In this document: piece by piece, positions 63,301 through 64,000 of the stretch
How the letters are laid out: the number at the start of each line of letters is the position of its first letter
Position numbering within the stretch: position 1 is the stretch's first letter
Assembly (NCBI GenBank): GCA_021151535.1
Contig: JAGKXC010000001.1
Location: 22,667 to 86,666, forward strand
Source of the DNA: Sphingobacteriia bacterium
GTDB lineage: Bacteria > Bacteroidota > Bacteroidia > NS11-12g > UBA955
Length of the DNA: 64,000 bases
Direction: 5' to 3'
Program-made: the position numbers and the translations under genes
The notes under the pieces: model-generated
What the model was told of the DNA's origin: nothing
Databases searched by the model: none
Seen by the model: the letters and a program-made list of their open reading frames with translations, nothing else

Positions 63301-63544
63301 CACCTGGCAACATTGATTTTGAAGAAAAATCACTTGATTTAATCCCCTTAATGATATACCGATAAGAGGAATTTGGATTCAAGTTTTGCAACCTCAATCT
63401 CACATAAGTAGGCATTCTCTTTGTTGAATCGCCCGAAATAATATATTTCGGTACCATCAATCCAGCCACATTCATAGAACTAAATTGCGCACTTGCAACT
63501 TTCATCCCTAACAACGCCGCTAATCCTAGTATTACTTTTTTCAT
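60344..63544 (-). CDS. Large secreted Calx-beta protein with type A T9SS sorting domain
   Basis: A 1066-residue exported protein. Signal peptide MKKVILGLAALLGMKVASA; the next 320 residues form an N-terminal beta domain. Residues of about 340-640 contain three Calx-beta-like repeats (DYTVTERRVKFAG, VKENAGKVGMTIKMDKG, FNVGEKDGSFNIK), then an OB-fold-like part (VYGTVHGVNM, TIIDNTGGVGVYN, EGDSVMVQGRIGQFQGLVQ), another Calx-beta-like repeat, and a C-terminal type A sorting domain (KVYPMPSKGMLSI, VYSVSGALV, SGVYLLEVV). Start ATG 63544 is preferred to 63559, which sits 1 base after the -7 box. Possibly an adhesin or an enzyme-associated surface protein. Confidence 0.85.
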   Translation of the reverse strand: MKKVILGLAALLGMKVASAQFSSMNVAGLMVPKYIISGDSTKRMPTYVRLRLQNLNPNSSYRYIIKGIKSSDFSSKSMLPGAGNAMYVDTALGNLRYYSGTTHWTAGAGPNGDDTMKTDFMGAYEGWFGLVGTGSASYWAPGTKIYMAVIAVGMTTNDTLRMYCQDSMEVITFNRSTTSSTGTAIWGQSLAKSKNFVAIFDNTSGSGRPEFLSPIEGWSVTGSSLSSLVSFYSSNAHKKPSYWASIVPNGLANGIRRIDYLSAATGMTAYANTDKDGVWGPSAKNTVNLNGGYWNPIQFTTDDAALVAPKIEFWLRSSTTNEGVGTYKIMAMRRYANEDSSSARFYISGGTATAGASADYTVTERRVKFAGATTTAYDTISIKVNDDNLAEGPEAMVFGLDQPTNATIGVERAHTVNLIDNDKANILISKPLLVVKENAGKVGMTIKMDKGVNTTSTLLLTVVKKGDSTYIPSEFQLGWNGTDSVITLGKSSTPDSITVFAKIFDDFKADPNDTIIVRVRQTAGDAFLMDSTFTIVSLDNDGPAKVQFIGARKFNVGEKDGSFNIKMLIVSRTDASGDFALRCYTSRSTATEGGDFKFNPTSKIINITSSTPDTITVNVPVYNDNLWEINKTIYFGLGSLTNVLVDNKDTMIVNLINDDLPIYKISTITKQNATTGVADSLNSRCRVYGTVHGVNMRVTGMNFTIIDNTGGVGVYNSPKTFGYTVAEGDSVMVQGRIGQFQGLVQMDQLDTVILIASGKTLKKPTLVTQLGESTESNMIVMKRMKLVDPTEWPSTALAANGFKSVRMVGTTGRVDTLNIDAETNVDGNPAPEGYFDVVGIGGQFDASNPFTSRYVLSPRYMSDITVSTLPVVSFTQTTDSLFEPADSFRMDFKIAPADDNFSYDVVVKSATAVSPTDFDFATRKINIIKNTSSVMIKANISDDAVYDGDKFVEFAIRNVQGPARIGADSVLTLKIKDNEVNAVRKFANSGIKVYPMPSKGMLSIQAKSDISSVNVYSVSGALVNTINFANINSYQQLSLDVQSGVYLLEVVLTGGDKYSDLIQIQK

Positions 63545-63560
63545 ATTTGATGATTTCATA

Positions 63561-63568
63561 CAAAAATA
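63561..63568 (-). promoter_or_regulatory. -7 box TATTTTTG before the Calx-beta protein gene
   Basis: Perfect TAnnTTTG; it ends 1 base before ATG 63559 and 16 bases before ATG 63544, which favours the second as start. Confidence 0.6.
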
Positions 63569-63586
63569 AGAATTCTTAGCTAAGCT

Positions 63587-64000
63587 TCATAACACTAATG
63601 CAAGTGATATGACACTACAATGAAAATTACCTCCTTCCAACTTATTAATTAACACATCACAAGCAGCCTCAATTGTAGCCCCAGTGGTAATTACATCATC
63701 TACCAAAATGATATGATTTTCTTCGATAAATTGAGTATTTGCAACCACTTTGAATTTTTCTTTCGAACCTAACCACCTGCCTATCCGATTTTTTTTGGTT
63801 TGAGTTTTACTTTTAATATGTTGAATCAAAATGTCTTCATTCAACTCCCATCCCGTCACTTCTGCAATCCCCTTTGCAATTAAAAAACTCTGATTATAAC
63901 CCCTTTTCCTCAACTTTGAAATATGTAACGGAATGGGTACCAGTATAAATTTCTTTTCAAATTCACCCCCAACAACACAGCCAACATTTAATAATTTTTT
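63587..64000 (-). CDS. comF: ComF family amidophosphoribosyltransferase-like protein, 3' part
   Basis: The frame runs off the right edge; about 137 C-terminal residues are visible. FILVPIPLHISK leads into LRKRGYNQSFLIAKGIA, the conserved ComF motif, then HIILVDDVITTGATIEAA, the PRPP-binding type phosphoribosyltransferase loop. ComF takes part in DNA uptake in other bacteria. The N-terminal zinc-finger region would lie outside the window. The TTG at 63911 is an internal codon, not the true start. Confidence 0.88.
   Translation of the reverse strand, partial: KKLLNVGCVVGGEFEKKFILVPIPLHISKLRKRGYNQSFLIAKGIAEVTGWELNEDILIQHIKSKTQTKKNRIGRWLGSKEKFKVVANTQFIEENHIILVDDVITTGATIEAACDVLINKLEGGNFHCSVISLALVL

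Noticed and set aside
1..64000. Mobile elements, CRISPR arrays, tRNA/rRNA genes, toxin-antitoxin or defence genes
   Set aside because: Looked for but none found: no transposase or integrase, no regular repeat array, no tRNA-like cloverleaf noticed by eye.

Overview
The window looks like a piece of the core chromosome of a Bacteroidota bacterium. It has low GC content and is densely coding. It carries family markers typical of that phylum: a type IX secretion (T9SS) plug protein, two proteins with different T9SS C-terminal sorting domains, FecR/DUF4974, a putative porin of the Bacteroidota type, DUF2795, a Bacteroidota-type PspC protein and a DUF6029-like barrel. At least thirteen genes have the Bacteroidota sigma-factor -7 box TAnnTTTG just before the start codon, and ribosome binding sites of the Shine-Dalgarno kind are nearly absent. 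I saw no tRNA or rRNA genes, no CRISPR array, no insertion sequence and no phage genes.

Layout. 1-8 kb: the 5' part of a B12-dependent ribonucleotide reductase, then a group II GGGP synthase, a polyprenyl diphosphate synthase, a biotin carrier protein, a GT-C membrane glycosyltransferase and the T9SS plug. 8-16.7 kb: translation and tRNA functions (ABC-F, TrmN6, MiaB) mixed with a lone FecE-type ATPase, PspC, a barrel protein and threonine dehydrogenase. 16.8-22.2 kb: a Gfo/Idh/MocA oxidoreductase, a FecR-type anti-sigma protein whose N-terminal helices sit in a separate in-frame 58-codon ORF, and a large SBBP/PKD protein with a type B T9SS signal. 22.2-26.4 kb: fabD, the iscS-iscU-iscA group, methylmalonyl-CoA epimerase and a LysE exporter. 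26.6-34.4 kb: a TPR protein overlapping phosphosulfolactate synthase, two overlapping photolyase-family genes, and a GT2/GT-C pair. 34.4-44.3 kb: thioredoxin, an unexplained lipoprotein/outer-membrane pair, a putative porin and polA. 44.3-56 kb: a third GT-C enzyme, msrB, cell-envelope unknowns, hflX, DUF2795, an O-methyltransferase, MarR, kynU and a membrane-anchored TPR-HTH regulator. 56-64 kb: ftsH, an MsbA-like exporter, a large Calx-beta T9SS cargo and the 3' part of comF.

How the genes fit together. Several genes concern the cell envelope: secretion plug and cargo, three GT-C enzymes (one paired with a polyprenyl-phosphate sugar synthase), ether-lipid and polyprenyl enzymes, and phosphosulfolactate synthase, which may feed sulfonolipids. 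NrdJ uses adenosylcobalamin, and the epimerase usually works with a cobalamin-dependent mutase, so the cell probably makes or imports B12.

The most unusual signals are these. (1) The hexamer GGCGAT/ATCGCC occurs about 95 times, on both strands and in all reading frames, several times more often than a same-composition control word. (2) A photolyase-related gene has lost all four iron-sulfur ligand cysteines and is fused by overlap to a photolyase lacking the antenna domain. (3) A FecR protein is split in frame by one stop codon, with no sigma factor nearby. (4) Several genes appear to have leaderless or near-leaderless transcripts. (5) A lipoprotein/outer-membrane gene pair has no recognised function.
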